Positions 62,039-64,000 of a stretch of DNA of 64,000 bases are shown here, one piece after another. The stretch is from Gemmatimonadaceae bacterium (GTDB lineage Bacteria; Gemmatimonadota; Gemmatimonadetes; Gemmatimonadales; Gemmatimonadaceae): positions 496,001 to 560,000 of the forward strand of contig DASXUN010000021.1 of assembly GCA_036504815.1 (NCBI GenBank), in the 5' to 3' direction. How positions within the stretch are numbered: the stretch's first letter is position 1; each line of letters begins with the position of its first letter. The position numbers were made by a program, and so were the translations under genes. The notes under the pieces were generated by a model, which was given only the letters and a program-made list of their open reading frames with translations, did no database searches and was not told the DNA's origin.

Positions 62039-64000
62039 TTGGGACTCTCGACTGAGCGCGGCATCCGCCCGATCGTCCTGACGCTGTTCTTCCTGTCGGG
62101 CGCGTGCGGCCTGGTGTACGAAATCGTCTGGATGCGGATGCTCACGCTCGTGTTTGGCGCCACCGCGCTGGCCACGAGCGTCATTCTCGCCGTGTTCTTC
62201 GCCGGGCTGGCCCTCGGCAGCTTCCTGTTCGGCAAGGCCGCCGACCGGAGCCGCAACCCGCTGGCGCTCTACGCGGCCCTGGAGGCCGGGGTCGGGCTCT
62301 TCGCCGTTCTGATGCCGCTCCTGCTCACCGGTGTCACAGCTGCCTACGTCGCGCTGGCACGCCGCGTCGACCTGAGCTTCTATCCGCTGAGCCTGGTGCG
62401 ACTCGTCCTGTCAACGGCGGTGCTCATCGTTCCCGCGACGCTGATGGGCGGGACGCTCCCGGTGATCGTGAAGTGCCTCGCGCGGAGCATGGATCGGCTG
62501 GGACTCGACGTCGGCCGGCTCTATGCCCTCAACACGCTGGGCGGCGTCGTCGGCGCGCTCGCGAGCGGATTCTTCCTCATCCTGCTGCTCGGCGTCCGCG
62601 AAACCGCGTACCTCGCCGGTGTGGTGAACCTGCTCGTCGCCGGCATTGCCTTCACCCTCAGTCGTGAGATGACTTCGTCATCCGTCACACCGTCGCCGGG
62701 CGATGAGCCGTCGGTGACGCGGACGGTTCACGACGTCGCCAGCCAGGGACTCTCACCGTCGCTGGCTCGCCTCCTGCTCTGGTCCATCGGCGTCTCCGGG
62801 GCCGCCGCGCTGGCGCTCGAGGTGCTGTGGACGCGGGCGCTGGTCTATTACCTGGACAACTCCACGCACGCGTTCACCACGGTGTTGACGGCGTTCCTGC
62901 TGGGCATCGCGCTCGGCAGCGCGGTGGTGGCGCAGTTCGCGGATCGGCGGCTGCGCCCGATCATGGTGTTTGGCGTCGTGGAGCTGCTGATCGGCATCAC
63001 GGCCCTGCTCGCCATTCCCATCCTGGCCGCGTCCACCCCCGTGCTCACGGGCATGGAAGGACAGGCCGTGGACGCCATGCTCTGGTGGAAATGGAGCGGG
63101 CTACGATTCGTTCGCAGCCTGGCGGTCATGCTGGTGCCCACCGTGCTCATGGGCATGACGGTGCCGCTCGTCGTGAAGATCCTCGCCGCGCACCTGTCCC
63201 GCCTCGGCGGATCACTTGGCCGCGTGTACTCCGCCAACACCATTGGTGGAGTCATCGGGTCGGTCGTCGCGGGTTTCGTGCTCATTCCCATGCTCGGCGT
63301 GAGTGGCGGAATCTTCGCCGTCGCGACGGCGAGCACGGCACTGGGTCTCGTGGTGCTGCTGGCCGACCCCGTCGTGCAGGGCCGGCGCCGTGCGCGCGCG
63401 ATGATCGGCGCGGGGGGCGGGCTCGTCTTCGTCGTGCTCTCCCAACTGAGCGCGCACCGCCTGGTCCTGGCTTCGTATCGCGAGCGAGCCGACGGGACCG
63501 GAGTCCTGTTCTATCAGGAGGGGATCGGCTCGACGGTGAAGGTCTTTCGCGACAAGCGAGGCGACAAGGTGCTGAGCATCGACGGCTTCCCGGTCGCCGG
63601 GACGACACCGGGGATGCGCGACGCGCAGGAGACGCTGGGCAATTACCCGATGCTGCTCAGCGCGGTGCCGTCGCCGCGCGTGAACCTGATTGGTTTCGGG
63701 GCCGGCGGCGCGTCGTGGGAGGCGCTGCAGTACGACGTGTCGGCGGTGGACTGCGTGGAACTGGTGCAGGGCGTCATCGACGCGTCGCCCTGGTTTGCCG
63801 AGGTGAATCACGACGTCGTGCAACGACCTGAGTACCGCCTCATCATGAACGACGGGCGGAATTACGCCCTGATGACGGACCAGCGGTACGATGTCATCTC
63901 GGTGGATGCCACGTCGCCCAAGATGGCCGGCAACGGGAGCCTCTACACGCTGGAGTTCTATCAGCTGCTGGAGAGGCGCCTGTCGGAGGATGGCGTGGCC
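62039..64000 (+). CDS. Fused MFS/spermidine synthase-like membrane protein (partial, runs off right edge)
   Basis: The frame opens at TTG (an in-frame stop TGA lies just upstream, and GGTGAGG precedes) and stays open to the edge: 654 codons. The N-terminal part is polytopic with two similar MFS-like halves (FFLSGACGLVYEIVWMRMLTLVFG, TLMGGTLPVIVKCL, GRLYALNTLGGVVGALASGF; then ALEVLWTRALVYYL, TVLMGMTVPLVVKILA, GRVYSANTIGGVIGSV). A spermidine-synthase-like Rossmann part begins near residue 490 (FYQEGIGSTVKVF, LIGFGAGGASWEAL, ELVQGVIDAS, DVISVDATSPKMAG). The family joins a membrane bundle to an aminopropyl-transferase-like fold; the reaction is unknown. Confidence 0.88.
   Translation, partial: MGLSTERGIRPIVLTLFFLSGACGLVYEIVWMRMLTLVFGATALATSVILAVFFAGLALGSFLFGKAADRSRNPLALYAALEAGVGLFAVLMPLLLTGVTAAYVALARRVDLSFYPLSLVRLVLSTAVLIVPATLMGGTLPVIVKCLARSMDRLGLDVGRLYALNTLGGVVGALASGFFLILLLGVRETAYLAGVVNLLVAGIAFTLSREMTSSSVTPSPGDEPSVTRTVHDVASQGLSPSLARLLLWSIGVSGAAALALEVLWTRALVYYLDNSTHAFTTVLTAFLLGIALGSAVVAQFADRRLRPIMVFGVVELLIGITALLAIPILAASTPVLTGMEGQAVDAMLWWKWSGLRFVRSLAVMLVPTVLMGMTVPLVVKILAAHLSRLGGSLGRVYSANTIGGVIGSVVAGFVLIPMLGVSGGIFAVATASTALGLVVLLADPVVQGRRRARAMIGAGGGLVFVVLSQLSAHRLVLASYRERADGTGVLFYQEGIGSTVKVFRDKRGDKVLSIDGFPVAGTTPGMRDAQETLGNYPMLLSAVPSPRVNLIGFGAGGASWEALQYDVSAVDCVELVQGVIDASPWFAEVNHDVVQRPEYRLIMNDGRNYALMTDQRYDVISVDATSPKMAGNGSLYTLEFYQLLERRLSEDGVA

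Overview
The window is GC-rich (roughly two thirds G+C) and densely coded: about 51 genes in 64 kb, no gap between genes over 300 bases, and no rRNA, tRNA, CRISPR array or transposase that I could see. It looks like chromosomal DNA of a Gram-negative soil or freshwater bacterium, most likely Gemmatimonadota. The reasons are a SusC/SusD-type outer-membrane pair in a very GC-rich genome, tandem secreted proteins with a carboxypeptidase-regulatory domain and a barrel-less TonB plug, a LA_2272-type surface-repeat protein, many secreted peptidases, serine hydrolases and lipoproteins, and GTG starts with 4-base gene overlaps. The phylum is inference; no marker gene for it is present.

Left part (1-13 kb): a leftward cluster with gamma-glutamyltranspeptidase, a YciI-like protein, then a tightly overlapping set of polyprenyl-phosphate-type glycosyltransferase, SPASM-like radical SAM enzyme, methyltransferase, a small unknown protein and a large membrane protein that runs off the edge. 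This last set looks like a cell-envelope glycan or lipid modification pathway. Rightward are a GH9 glucanase and tyrosine phenol-lyase, with an S15-type hydrolase between them. 13-21 kb: a GHL10 lipoprotein and a complete suf operon (sufR-B-C-D-U-S-U) for Fe-S cluster assembly, autoregulated in all likelihood by SufR and unusual in having two SufU scaffold or transfer proteins on either side of SufS.

21-31 kb: a small Arg-rich secreted protein, a 16-residue-repeat protein, a second S15 hydrolase, a MobA-like nucleotidyltransferase with the FAD subunit of a PaoABC-type molybdenum hydroxylase, an orphan lipoprotein, a DPP-IV-like peptidase and a ChaN-like protein. 31-44 kb: a winged-helix protein, thioredoxin-like protein, M23 peptidase, YhbY, a beta-lactamase-fold hydrolase, a cupin, the Moco and 2Fe-2S subunits of the hydroxylase (9 kb away from its FAD subunit), ferredoxin, an ICMT-like methyltransferase, an alpha/beta hydrolase, an AI-2E-type permease, RNase D and an MIP18-type Fe-S protein.

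44-64 kb: a serine hydrolase with a histone-H1-like tail, an ECF sigma/anti-sigma/PDZ operon, a TonB-dependent siderophore receptor, a matrixin protease and hydrolase pair, a luciferase-like monooxygenase with its FMN reductase, two tandem barrel-less plug proteins, a SusC/SusD pair behind a structured leader, and the start of a fused MFS/spermidine-synthase-like protein.

The most unusual thing here is not a gene. At about a dozen places there are arrays of short (7-18 bp) direct repeats. They are often arranged as two inverted arms around a short loop, in at least six different sequence families that share this architecture. They lie between genes, at gene ends, and in frame inside two metabolic genes (gamma-glutamyltranspeptidase and the molybdenum hydroxylase large subunit).
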